A stretch of 64,000 nucleotides of DNA from Phlegmacium glaucopus (taxonomy: Eukaryota > Basidiomycota > Agaricomycetes > Agaricales > Cortinariaceae). Below are positions 46,579 through 58,492 of the stretch, one piece after another. Position 1 is the first letter of the stretch. Every line of letters starts with the position of its first letter. A model generated the notes under the pieces. The model was not told the origin of the DNA and did no database searches. It saw nothing but the letters and a program-made list of their open reading frames with translations. The stretch lies in contig MU130497.1 of NCBI GenBank assembly GCA_015039465.1, positions 1,102,036 to 1,166,035 on the forward strand, read 5' to 3'. The position numbers and the translations under genes are program-made.

Positions 46579-48252
46579 CTACTTCGCATTAACAACCTCG
46601 ACGGGAGCAACTGCCATGGTCTGCCCTACCTTCTCCTTTATCTTCAGATTAACCATACCTTTCTTCGCCTTCTTATTTCTTCTACAGCTAAAATTCAAAT
46701 CAACACCAGCTGAATCCGACCTCGCCTCAGAACGCCCGACGCCACTCTTATGCTCCTGAAATGTTTTATGTAAACCTTCCATTGTTGTCCATGCACCAGC
46801 GTATCCAAGTCCTCCCTTTTCAGGTGGCAATCGTGCACGTGAATCATCGAATATCAGATGTACCATAGTCAAGGAGAAGAGTGAAGGTTGGAGATTGATG
46901 AGATCGCCATTGACCTTTGGTAGTAGCCAGCCCCAGCCAGCAGCAGAAAGTGATTGTTGTGTTCGATAATATAATTCAATGGCATGAGCGATAAAAAGCA
47001 TCGCGGTAGGCGATAAGGAAGGGAAATGGCATTCTCCCTCGGAGAGAGTCTCTAAGATGGTATACGCGTCTCCATATGTAGGTGTCGGTCCCGGATCAGC
47101 AATGCAGAATGCTTGTCCTCCTATGTCCGGATATTTGCTCCCTGGCGTTGAAAGTTCAATCAATCGTTGCTCGTATAATAAATGGGCGACGGCACAGTTT
47201 TCGACGTAAGAAAAAGATTGGACGATTGTGAATATCCATGAAGGATTATTCTGTCGCGACAAGTACGCGCCGCATAGCATGTCACCCCGAGGTCCGAAGA
47301 TTCCATTCCCTGGACGGATACATCCCGTTCTTAATAGTGTTTTCGTTCCTGCGCCAGTCCTGGTAACCTTTTTATCTGATGCTCTAACAAATGCTTCAGC
47401 CTCCTTCTTGGAGGCTGCATAATTGGAAAAGAAGTCTTCATGGGTCCGGCCCTGCGCATCATCGTCATTGACAACCTGCACGAACATCTCCGGTTCCTTC
47501 TCCCATGGCCATAACAAAAACCTAGTGTTCCTTAATCCTACGGACCCAGAGGAAGTGTACACAAGTACAGTCGCTCCGATAGACTGCGCAGCACTGACGA
47601 CATTCTTCGTTCCTTGAACGTTTACCCTGGTGGAACGATCCAAGAAGGATAGGTGACGCTCGTAAAAACGAATGTTGGCTGCGGTATGAAAGACAGTGAT
47701 CTTGGGTTCCTTTTCAGAAGACGACGGGGAAGAAGGTAGATCTGGCCAGGGAGCGTTGAACGCTGCTTGTAATGCCACGGGGTCTGTGACATCGACCTTG
47801 AAAAATTGGACACCTTTGGATAAAGAGTCCTTAACGACGTGATGATGACTTGTTGGTGGATTCAGATCTAATAGTCTGATACGGTGGAAGTCTTCACCGC
47901 GCTGTAAGAGCTTAGTGGCCAACCATCCTCCCAAAAAACCTCCCTGTTTGAAAAAAAGACAACGACGTTACTAAACAGATTTTACAGTAATCATACAACG
48001 TACCCCTCCTACAACAATATACCTTCTGCCTGTCTTTGGAGGAATTTTTTCCGTATCTTCAATCGGAGTCGCAGCAGCCAACCTCTCAGCTTCGGCATGA
48101 ACGTCCTCAACCGTATGACGTTTCGGTGAAAAATATTGGACGCTCGGAGGTATTCGAGTCAGACGGGAATCATTCCAGTAGATGTAGAATACAAGTAGAA
48201 GAACTGGACTCAACCCAAGGCCGATGCATTGAGCAACAAAGTCTACGTCCAT
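46579..48252 (-). CDS. NAD(P)-dependent 3beta-hydroxysteroid dehydrogenase-like SDR, membrane anchored
   Basis: Starts at MDVDFVAQCIGLGLSPVLLLVFYIYW (ATG 48252), a single N-terminal membrane anchor; an upstream in-frame ATG at 48363 is possible. One intron of about 60 bp (near 47935-48003) falls inside the dinucleotide motif: RRYIVVGG then GFLGGWLATKLLQRG. Extended-SDR signs follow: RLLDLNPP, KVDVTD, VFHTAANI, VNVQGTKNVVSAA, VYTSSGSVG and the catalytic NYAASKKEAE (Y-x3-K), then a long C-terminus ending at 46579. This is the sterol-4alpha-carboxylate 3-dehydrogenase/3beta-HSD branch, usually at the ER in sterol metabolism. Whether it is the ergosterol-pathway enzyme or an accessory paralogue cannot be told. 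Confidence 0.8.
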
Positions 48253-48471
48253 GAAGGTGAAGAACACGTCCGTTGACAATTCTAAATTAGTATTCCTGAG
48301 AGTCGTCTGCCGCTGAATCGTGAGAAACAAACATATCTTCTTTTGAACAATCAGCTCATACATCGCAATTATATTGGAGCACCAAGCAAAGAATTCGAAT
48401 ACAAATCAACTCGACGGAAAATCATGCACAAAAACAACCAATCCTTCTCATACGCAATGACCTAAAACCCA

Positions 48472-50075
48472 TCATGAAGGTGGTGGCGGTGGGGGAGCAT
48501 CAGTTGGTTGAGCAGCGGCATTAGCATATGCAGCATAATATTGAGAATATTGTTGTTGTTGACTCGATTGCCATTCCTTGAATTCTGGGGAATTGACATC
48601 GTAACCGTATCCCGCCCTATGAACAGTGTCAATAATATCCAACCATAAGATAATCGAATGGCCTACCAGTAAGCGGCATATGCTTCTATATCAGAGGGAG
48701 CGGGAGGTCCGGCAGCGGCGTATTGAGCAGCAGCATCTCCTGCAGGTGTACCAGAAGGTGGTGGTGGTGGACCTTCCCCAGGCGGAGGTGGTGGCGCTGG
48801 TGCAGAGGGCGGTGGTGGTGCATATGCCTGGCAAAAAGGAAGGAGTCAGAAAGGAAGGATCTGCGTGGGGATTGAGATGGTGCCGCATACCCCCATAGCG
48901 CTGTACGCTGCATACTGGGCCTGGGCTTGATGAAGTTCCATTTGCTGTTGCTGAAGTTGTGTTTGCACTTTAGCATGCTCTTGCCGAACGACCACTAGAA
49001 GATCGTCAGTCAACACTTTTGCTCGAGCAACTTGGCCCTCTTCCGGCCCGCTTTGAGAGAGGTGTATAAGTGGAAGGGATAAGAAGTGAAAGAACGTTTG
49101 AAATACGAACGTGATGTGAATGTACAATGGTACAGGTTCCTCTTGACCAGTCTAGTGGATTTAAAGTCAGAATTGGTATTTCTGCATCGAGGAAGAATTT
49201 GTATGCACTTCTTGATCAATGAATCCAGAACCGACACCTTTTATTTGCACTCGAGTGCTCGTTTCCGCTTGGATGTACTTTACAAATGATCCCTATAAAT
49301 TCAACGTGAGTACAAAGAATGAGGAGTATAGGGACCAAACGCACGGAAGGTCCAACGACTTTCGCTCTAATGTTAAAATTCCGTATTGATTCCAATCCAA
49401 CAGGCAGTTTCTCTTCTGGCCATTTACGCTATGAATGGATGCTCGTCAATGAATTCAAGACCTAACATGAAATCATTTCACATACTCGTTCCTTCGTCCG
49501 GTCGCCTTTATCCACCAGCGAACCCATATCCATAGCTATCAGCTCGTTGACCTTTGCTACAGCACTATCCAATATGGATTTTGTCCGTGCTGATATGTGA
49601 ATATACAACGGAGGATCTTTCTCCGTTGCCCTCGAACGGTCTGGGTACCACACACCCCTTGTTCCTACTGAAGCACCAGTTTCATCATGAATCTAAAAAA
49701 GGTGGACATTGTAAGCTTTCCCCAGTCCCGCTCTCTCCTTCTGCGTTCTAGAGGACCTGAAAGGTTGGATATAAAAAAAGCTACATAACATACCTGATCT
49801 TGCGTTGATCCCCTCGTCAACAAGTACCGATTCCTCACATCATTGATATCAATATCATGCGTAAATTCAGCATCGTGATCCTTGTCCCCGCCTCCTAGAG
49901 CCCCACTGGCGAATTGGGCCGCGATTTTAGCAGCTATGGCTGCTGCTGCTGCCGCTGCTTCTGACGCGGTCCTTGAGTCGTCGGCTTTGGCCACTTTGGA
50001 GATAGTGCCGTCTTCTCCTGGTGCAGGTTGGTCCCATTTCCGTTTGGAAGGCTTGGGGGGATCTGCAGAAGACAT
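48472..50075 (-). CDS. KH-domain RNA-binding protein (KHDC4-like)
   Basis: Starts MSSADPPKPSKRKWDQPAPGEDG (ATG 50075). After an Ala-rich helix (AAAAAAAIAAKIAAQF) come INDVRNRYLLTRGSTQD, IHDETGASVGTRGVWYPD and PLYIHISARTKSILDSAVAKVNELI, the first KH-like domain. A second KH region lies on small exons (FNIRAKVVGPSG-type residues, then VQIKGVGSGFID). The C-terminus is a Gln/Pro-rich tail with QQQQYSQYYAAYA and PPPPPPS before TGA at 48472. KHDC4 relatives bind pre-mRNA and take part in splicing. Many introns of 50-70 bp. The first Met is followed by a basic nuclear-type segment. Confidence 0.78.
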
Positions 50076-50475
50076 ATTTTGGTCCTGTAGGTTTTAGTGG
50101 AATTTTGAAGTTGATCACAGCAATTGTTGAAGCTTGTTTGCGCCATCCCCTCAAAACTTCCTACTGACCGTTTTGAGGCCTTGACTACGCCCATAGTACT
50201 GGGATTCTGTCATTCCTGTTACAACTGTTATATAAAGTAGATATATAGCTCTATAACCCTACGTATATAATCTATACTAGCTTGCTGCATTTAATCGCTC
50301 CGATTATGCGAACGACGATCAAAATGGACAGGCAAACAAGTAGGCCTAAACTCACATCCGTGTAGCTTGATACGAAACTACAGAGCCTGAGACGGTGAGA
50401 CCACGACGGGCTGAATTTTCCCCATATAGGCCCGGGTACTTTCTCCCTCAGACTATAAAGCACCCGGAAATTAAG

Positions 50476-51887
50476 ATGAGCGACACCCGGAAATTGAGAA
50501 TTGTCGTCGTTGGTGGAGGGGCTGCAGGGGCTGGTGGTACGCATTCTTCAGAGTTCAATAATCATTCATTCACTCATCCATCTACACTATATAGCTGTAC
50601 GCAGTTTCGCGAAAAAGCTAAACCCACAGAGGCATGACCTTATTCTTATCACTGCACGAACCCGTTTCGCATACCTTCCAGCTTCGCTGAGGTTGCTAGT
50701 TTCAAGGGACACACCACTAGAGACTGTGTTCATGTCATATGATAAAGTATTTGACAACTTCCCAGGTCAATTGAAGATTGGGAAAGCTACTTCCGTCGAA
50801 GCGAATCCAGGCGGTAGGGGTGGCAAAGTTGTTCTTGAAAGTGGAGATGAAGTGCTCTATGATGTGGTGGTAATTGCGACAGGGTCATCATGGGAAGGCT
50901 TGGTAGATTTTCCGGATGATGAAACATTGTACAAGGAATATATTGAAGAGTGGCGTAACAAATTTGAGCATGCCACTAATGTGATTATCGTTGGAGGTGG
51001 AGCCGTTGGAATAGGTGAGACCGCCGCGTCTTTTGCTTTCCAAAAAAGATCGTTGACAAGGTACAGAAACTGCGGGGGAAATCAAAGATGTGTACCCTGT
51101 GAGTACTGTACACTGATATGCTCAGACAAATCGACTAATTCGAGTCTTGGTTGACTTGACAGGATAAACCGGTGATGATCATCCAAAGCGGCAAATATCT
51201 CTTGAGTGATATATACCCTCGACACTTCCGTATGGACATTGAAAGACGGATTCGTACTCGTGGAATAGACATCATCTTCGAGGACAAGGTCGAAGGACGA
51301 CCCGTATTACAACCCAACGCACCGTTAATCACTCAAAAGGGGAAATCACTCAAATGCGACCTCCTTGTATGTACTTTTGCATTCATCTTCATCCGTCGAT
51401 AACAATTCTCTTTCAGGTAACAGCACGCGGAGCCGGTCCAAACACCTCTCTCTTCCAATCCCTCGAACCTTTTGCATTGACGGATCGAGGATACGTCAAA
51501 GTATTGCCAAGTCTTCAACTCCAATCCCATCCCTCAATATTTGCTTTGGGAGATATCACGGATCTGCAGGAAGCTAAGCAATACCAGAAAACGGCGGGAC
51601 ACGCCTCGGTGGTTGTTCCGAATGTGCTCAGCTATTTGGAGGGAGAAGAACTTAAACAAGAGTGCAAGCCGGGAAAAGAGATCCTCATTATATCTAACGG
51701 CAGGGTGAGCTTTCCTTTTTGTTGTTTTTTTAGTCAAGTACTTATTCAAAATTAGAACGGAGGCGCTGGTTATATTGGACTCCTCTGGGGTGTAACGTTT
51801 GGTGACTTTTTGGCAAAGACGGCCAAGTCCAAAGACCTCATGGTTGGTTTGGTTCGAAGGAGTTTGGGACTTTCTGGCAGTGTGTAG
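50476..51887 (+). CDS. AIF/FSP1-like FAD-dependent NAD(P)H oxidoreductase
   Basis: Starts MSDTRKLRIVVVGGGAAGAG (ATG 50476) with the first GxGxxG FAD motif; a 60-bp intron follows directly. Next come HDLILITARTRFAYLPASLRLLVSRD, VVIATGSSWEGL, the second dinucleotide fold NVIIVGGGAVGI for NAD(P)H, SDIYPRHFRMDIERRI, VTARGAGPNTSLFQSL, SIFALGDITDLQEAKQ (second FAD motif), HASVVVPNVLSYLEG and the end VGLVRRSLGLSGSV with TAG at 51887. About 390 residues. The family reduces quinones or oxygen and in animals includes AIFM2/FSP1. There is no mitochondrial presequence or obvious membrane segment. It shares a roughly 400-bp divergent promoter region with the KH-domain gene. Confidence 0.82.
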
Positions 51888-51933
51888 ACAGACATTAGTC
51901 AGAAATTACACAGCCACTGTTCTTTTTTTTTGA

Positions 51934-54182
51934 ATGTCTCCGTCAACATCCCCGCAATGGCACGCCATCCGTCCATGGGCACCGTCGTTATCCCTCGCTG
52001 TCAGAGAAATAACTTCAGTATCAGCTACTTTTATACTCTCTTCAACTGTATCTGACCGTGAAATTGATCCATCGCTTGCATCGCGTGGCCTCATCGCTGC
52101 GTCTGAAGAGAACCCTCAGGAATCCGATTCAGATGAACCTGTGGCTTCATCATCTGCAATTTCATTGTCATCATCTTCTTCGGGTACAAACGAGGAAGTG
52201 AAAAGCCGCTCATTCATTACTAATGCTCTCGCCAAAGGTCTTTCCGTTACAGTCAATGGATCTCCTTGGCCAAGAGCTTTCATTCGCGTTGATGAACAGT
52301 CGGATGAAGCTGTTATCATCATTTACGCACTCATGCCAGGTCGTCAATACGATGTTGAATTAGCCCTTATACCTAATGGTCAACCAACTGATAATAGTAC
52401 TACCAATCTGAATAGACAGATTATGACTGAAGGTGTGGCGTCCATCCGTTTTTCCGTCACCTTTGTCAACTAACTCTCATCTAATTAGAAGATTCAGACA
52501 ACGCTCCCTCAGAGATACAAACGGATCCAGAGAGTCCAGGTCTTGAACATTCCACGCCTTCCGATCCCCACTCTACTCCATCCACTTCTCCAAGTCGTAC
52601 AATGCCCGGGACTCCAACAACAGTTCCGCAGATCACTCTGGAAGAACAACTCAATCATCTTCAACAGACTTTGGCCGTTGTAAACGCGGAACGCGAAACT
52701 CTCCTTGCCTCTCTTAAAGCAGCACGAAAAGATGCTCAAAAAGCAGATTCAGCACTCCGATCCGAAATTGATATATTGAAGCGGTCTTCTGAGAGACATG
52801 CTCTTGCAGAAGCAAGAGGTCGGCAGAAAGTGTTGGCGCTACAAGAGGCAGTGAAACGTGCACAGAATGCAACAAAAGCGATCGAGGAAAAGGTGAAAGA
52901 ATTGCAGGAGGAGGTGCCGATTTTGAATAAACAGAAAGATGAGAAAGAGAAGGAGTATGAGATATTGAAAAAGGAGGCTGAAAAGGTTAGGAAAGAGCGA
53001 GAGGCTTTGGAAGAGAAAGAGAGGAAGAGGGAGGAGGCGATGAAAGCCGACTTGGCTGGGTTGACTGTCAAATTGGAAAAGTTGGGAGCAAAGAAAGAGA
53101 AATTGGAGACTGGGATCGTACCAGAGCTGGAGCAGAAGTTGAAGGAGATTGAGAAGGAGATCGAAGTCGAAGAACAGAACTTGTTGAAGTTGGAGAGGGA
53201 AGAAAGTGAACGGAACGCAAATGCTCAGAACCAATACCAGCAATACCAACAGTACCACCTTCAGCAACAGCAACAGCAACGACAAAGACAACGGAATTAT
53301 CATAACCAAAATCATAGCGACGATTATCCATCTACTGCCTCCTCTGTCCCTATACAACGGCCTCGTCATCAGAGCTCAGAGCTCCCTACGCCAATCGGTA
53401 GACCTACACCCGCACCCATACAACGTCCCACTCAGAGCGATCTAACTTCATCCACTCTCGGTTATTCAGTTGCAGGCTCAACAATCTGGACTCAATCTCC
53501 GACACAACCTCAACTACATTCACATCACCCTCAGATTTCACAACGTCCGCCTCTACCTGTTGCTCAACAACAACATACGCACCCAACATTTTCGCCTCAA
53601 TTACTTCAACTGCATAATCCACGGTCGTTGTCTTTGCATAACTCTACGGTGCCATCGGCGGGCAACCCAGTGCAGAGGAGAAGTTCTTTGAAGAATCCTA
53701 GTTCTGCTCCTTTCTCCTCTACGAATCACTATTCATTTACCACTGGCAGCGGTGGTAACACGCCTGCGTCCCCTTCCTCCAAATCAGTGTCCTCATCCCC
53801 AACAAGATCTAGCGCGAGTATTATGGCTTCTTCATCTACTCTTTCCAGTAAAGCGCCTGCATTCGAACCTACGAGGTCAATGTCGCTAAATACAAGAATG
53901 AGTTCTGGGGTTGTGATCAAGAACCCGAACGCAAATGTGACGCCGAATGTCGGAGTCAATACGAACAATGATACAGCAAATAATGCCTCGTCGTCATCAT
54001 CGGCAAGGGGGAAAAGTCTAGTCTCGAAAGCGTCGACATCTTTGCAATCGCCGATACAGAGACCTGTAGTACGAGGGACGACGAGCGGTGGTGATAATGG
54101 GAATGGAAGTGATGGTAGTGGTCATACTATGCAAGGGCATAGACATGCACAACGGGGCTTGAGTTATGGAGGTGGCAGATGA
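51934..54182 (+). CDS. AcrB-like ubiquitination-network signalling protein (coiled coil)
   Basis: Two open frames form one gene: exon 1 from ATG 51934 to 52431 (...NRQIMTEG start) and exon 2 from 52489, joined by an intron of about 57 bp to EEDSDNAPSEIQTDPES..., then MPGTPTTVPQITLEEQ. The N-terminal part (WHAIRPWAPSLSLAVREITSV, KGLSVTVNGSPWPRAFIRVD, EAVIIIYALMPGRQYDVEL) resembles the fibronectin-III-like domain of fungal AcrB/ubiquitination network proteins. It is followed by a coiled coil of roughly 190 residues rich in Lys and Glu (about 52640-53215) and a long Gln/Ser/Pro/Thr-rich low-complexity tail. About 700 residues. AcrB in Aspergillus is linked to endosomal ubiquitin-dependent repression; transfer of that role is inference. 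It starts only 46 bp after the AIF-like stop. Confidence 0.65.
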
Positions 54183-54532
54183 ATGAGTTCGGATACCGAT
54201 CTCTTGTGGTGGTGGTGGGTATCTTTTTATTTACTTGCTCATTAGTCGTCTCTGGCATTAAGTAGTGTATCCCCAATCACACCAATACTTATTTAACTCA
54301 CAGATTGTTTTTTTTTTGGTACTCATGATGTCTTGTATTTCATATTTTAGTTGAACAAAGAGTGAAGTTGGCTTCAGAGTTCAGAACATTGAAGTTTAGG
54401 ACGTGCACAAAACAAAAGGCATATATTCATTCAGGTATCAAAAGCGCAAGTATTTAATCAAGAAAGACCATTTTGGTCACGACAGACAACTGAGAGAGAG
54501 AGAAGAGACAACATCTATCAATAAAAGTTCAT

Positions 54533-56365
54533 TTACCAGAGCCTAGCCTCGAGGAGCAAATCACTATTGCCCTCTAAACCAACGCAGGCTTTGAGGAAAC
54601 TCTCAAGAGCATTGCGCTGCCTGTTGAGACTGTTGACGACCTCAGTACCTAACGGAAAAAATATTGGTCAGCGGGGTTCGATTTGAGAGAAGGAAAAACG
54701 TACCAGGCTTCACGAGAGGGGCTTTGAGCATGTAGGAAAGGAGAGAGAGCACCGAGTACAACGGTGCAAAGTCTTTCTGCTCGCCGACCTTGCGGTATTT
54801 GACACGAGTTAAGAGCTCGGTGAGGATGGCTAGATCTAAGATCAAAGGGGTGGCAAGAAGCGAGTCCTAAAAATAATTAGTATATATAAATAGTAGAATA
54901 AGATAAAATTAGAACTCACTTCACACTCGTTGAAAATGTTGATAGTCGAACGACCACCACAGAAAATCTCAGAGTAGTATTCGTCGATGGCACGCTTGGA
55001 ATCGCCAACGGCGGGGACATATTTGATAACAACGATATGATCAGGGTGTTCACCCTTTCCGATTGCAACTCCCTTAGGACCAACCTCAGGAGCCTTGTAA
55101 AGAAGTCGGTTGGCGTCAACCATGTCGTCAACGACACTACTCTTGCTAATTTCCTTGCTCTTGAATTGTTTCTCAGCAGAGAGGTTGTATCCATCGTTGT
55201 TACCGAGATGATTGTAGGAAGCGATGGACAAAGGCTTGATGCCAGCGTTGACGAGGAACTCAGCGAGAACGGACTTGAGCTTGGTCTGTCCGGATTTCAA
55301 GTCATCGCCACCAATGAAGGAGTGGTGACGCTCAGCCAGCTCGATAGCACCAGGAACGAACGTGTTCTGAGGAGCGCCGTTGATGAAAGGCTCTCCTTCG
55401 AGAATAGCAGCTACTGCGAAAAGAGTAGAGGGCGAGACTTCAGCATGGGAAGACTCGATCGCAGCAAGGAGGTTATCCGCAGTATCATTGACACCGGGGA
55501 TGAGGTCACTGTAACGCTCGGTATTGGCAGTCCAGAAAACAACGACACGGTCAAGGTCGTTGTCCTGCTTGAACTTGCGGATATCAGCACGGATATGTTC
55601 GAGATGAACCTGCTTATCGGTTCCGGGAATGACATTGTCTGCGCGCGCTTCCTGGTTAGCGGCGATGAAGTCGGGATAGTAGATTGAAGGAAGAGGCTTT
55701 CCAAGAAGCGCCATGTAAGGTACGACTTGACGCTGAAGGTCATAGTCTAAGACCTGAGCGCGTTGCATTGCTCTATCCAAAGGAACACCAGATATGTCCC
55801 AGCCTCCAAGAACGAGGTCATTAGGATGTACCATGGGAAGGATGTCCGAAATAGGAACATGGACTTCCTTGCCTGAACCAGGTTCTGTTCCAATGCGCAC
55901 GGTGGAAGCGCGAAGGAGGGACCCAATGTAGTTGGGTTGCTGGATGCCGGCTTTAGTGTGCCAAACAATGTTGTGACGATTGGCGAGGATGGTAGCGCAT
56001 AAGGTGGTACCATTGTTGCCACCAACGCCAATCATCAACAAACTATGAAGAGACGAGGTTAGATTTAGTTTAAACGCGTAAATAAATGTAGAGACATACC
56101 CTGTCTTGGAAACGACACGCTTGGTCTGGAACTCGTAGTCCTGCACGGTCGGAGTGATGGTGAAATGTCCGTCAGCCACGGTGACCTCCGAACCACGGTT
56201 AACGAACTTGGCGGTAATGTGGTCGTCCGAGTAAAGCGTATTCTCGGACTGAACGGTGACGACATGAGGACGCCGAACAGCGGTTGGGTGGATAGGGAGC
56301 ACTGATTCAAGTTGAGACTCTGGGGTGTTGTAACCCGAAGTTCCATTGGAAAGAACTGGTGCCAT
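54533..56365 (-). CDS. INO1: Inositol-3-phosphate synthase
   Basis: NAD-dependent cytosolic enzyme converting glucose-6-phosphate to inositol-3-phosphate, the first step of inositol synthesis. Starts [18 protein letters not shown] (ATG 56365). A small intron follows VVSKTG; the next exon carries the NAD motif [24 protein letters not shown]. Further marks are [44 protein letters not shown], the [13 protein letters not shown] motif, [17 protein letters not shown] and [10 protein letters not shown]. Two short 3' exons (with [24 protein letters not shown], then LLEARLW) end at TAA 54533. Full length, about 540 residues. Single transcription unit with about 350 bp to the next gene on the left. Confidence 0.95.
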
Positions 56366-58202
56366 GTTGTATATGTTTGAAAGTAAGATGTAAGAAAAGG
56401 TAGAAAAAAATCAGAATCGTATGACGAATCCGGCACTGGAATGTTTCGAGCCTCTATGGGAGTTGTGGGAGCTACAAAGCTGGTTCGAGTACATGCAAAG
56501 ACTGCAAATGACCCTAGGATAGTTGTTGGTTGAGACCAAAGTAGAAAGCAGAGATGAGGTGTTGGCAAAAAAAGAGAAATGTTGGGCCTCTATTTATGCG
56601 TTAGAATTTCCAAGTCCGAATCGTACGAGACCGACACGTCTCCATTTCCCGCGTGATGGCATCAAACGCGCGTTTCTCAGTCGAACTCCGGTTAACCTAT
56701 ACCCATCGGAGCCCATCGGTGGGTAGGGGCATCAGTCCTATGGGTTATGGGGGGTATACGGCATACTAAAGGCATGGGTTAAGAGGGGTTCGACTGTATT
56801 TCATGTCTACTAACAAATTGAACATACAACGTACAACGTACAACTAAATAACATCTTGATATCAACTGAGAAAGGGCGGATCAGTAAAGGATTCCAAAGA
56901 AGATGGACAAGGAGAGAGAGAAAGCCCTCAGACGAAAATATGTTGTGTCCGTCATGAAGTTCGGACATATGCTTGTTTACTTTGTTATATTCATCATAGG
57001 ATGGATGGTTCAAGCATATATGTATAAAAGAAACTCACGATACAATGGGAGAGAAAGCATTGCTTCGCCGTGAATCCAGCCATAGGCGCCAGATATACTC
57101 TGGTTGGCATCACATCTATTCAGGACCTGAAAGCGATGAATCTGTGAGTCTAATCCTGATCATAAAAGCCGACTGCAAAACAGCAGAGGAGCGTAATAAT
57201 AATAAAAAAAGAGAGCGCTCAGTTGGTGATGCATGTTGCGAGAAAGGATCATCGAGAATCGTCACCAACTCGAAGATGGAGAAATATCATCATAGAGACC
57301 TTGAAGAACATAAAAACTCACTCATACGTGTTCTGGACAATGGAAGAGGGAGGAAGGCAGGGAGATCAATGCAAAAAAGATCCCAGTCGGCAATCATGTG
57401 TCGGAGATTGAATACAACTATGCAGTTCCTCTTAAGACTCACACGCCCTTTCTTTTCAAACGACTTGCTGCTTTCCTCTGTCGGTGAGTCTAATGTCTTT
57501 TGGATTTTCATTTCTCCATGTTATAAGACTGTCATTACTTGTGATGAATCCTTATTTCAGTTCTGCTTCCGAACGAGAGCAATCAACCTCTTGTGGACAA
57601 CCTGATACCAAAAAAACTTTATCTGATCCCTCTATTTTTGTTTTTCATACTATGTAACGTTGGAATTCACGTACTAACCCTTTTTTTCTTCTCATATAGT
57701 CTGATGGTAGCCCCTGGAGCCCCCTGGATCGTTGTTAAATAGAGGGTACGTATATGTTTTTCATCCCCCCTTCCACCGGACGAAAACAAGTTCATCCATT
57801 CTTTGAATTACTACTTTTTCTTGTCGAGCTTCTTAGAGTCGCTTCTGCCCCTGGTGGAAGTCGTGCATGTTTACGCCGTTCTGGGGTAAGCATGACGATT
57901 CAGAGGCTTGTTCAACGAGGAGGAATTTGAAAATCACGGCTTCTCTGATTTCTACACCTATCCTTACTTGCTCGCATTAATAAACTCATTATTATATAGT
58001 CATAGGTTTGCTATGATCAAGTTGCCTTTGTGCCTAGAGACGTTGTATTATGTATTTGTTTACAAAATGAAGTCGTTATTGTATAAACCACTCCGCGAAC
58101 GTTAGCCGGACCGTCAGCTTTCGTACCGTGGGAATATGAACTTGACCTTCAGCGCCCACATGATCTTCTGGAGGCATGTGCAGTAGGAATAAATCGAGTT
58201 TA
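56366..58202. other. Intergenic region upstream of INO1 with weak frames only
   Basis: The INO1 promoter lies at 56366 onwards. An open frame of 186 codons (57045-57605, +) contains a Lys/Arg/Glu-rich segment but also crosses apparent intron-like signals and has no recognised domain; I do not call it a gene. A 65-codon frame at 57908-58105 is likewise unsupported. TATAAA-like and poly-T runs are present near 57640-57700. Confidence 0.4.
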
Positions 58203-58406
58203 CAGCAACTTGCGGAACGTAAGGCGGGAACGCATTTTTTTTCCAAAAACGGTTGATTTTGATGGCAGGTGCTGGCTCAGGCTCCGCTGGCATAGTAATT
58301 TGTAGATAACTCAGTCATTACTGCTCCGTTTGAGAAAAAATTATGCGCGTTACAACCGCACGAATGAGACGAACAGAATGGTGTAAAATATTGGGCAGAA
58401 ATACAT
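58203..58406 (+). repeat. Left TIR of the second two-gene transposon
   Basis: About 204 bases matching the reverse complement of the right TIR apart from its inserted MITE. Homology ends abruptly after GGGCAGAAATACAT. It is three times as long as the TIR of the left element. Confidence 0.75.
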
Positions 58407-58492
58407 CCTATTCGCAACTGAGGCGGCATAGTTGTACTTTGACCCCAGTGACTTGAAATAACTATGCAGCTTGGTCCTTCGCTACCACCATC

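Noticed and set aside
52736..53369. Antisense frames of 111 and 176 codons within the AcrB-like coiled coil
   Set aside because: They are Leu/Phe/Ser-rich shadows of the Lys/Glu-rich coiled coil.
57045..57605. 186-codon open frame
   Set aside because: No recognised domain, unusual composition and intron-like signals inside; not enough to call a gene.
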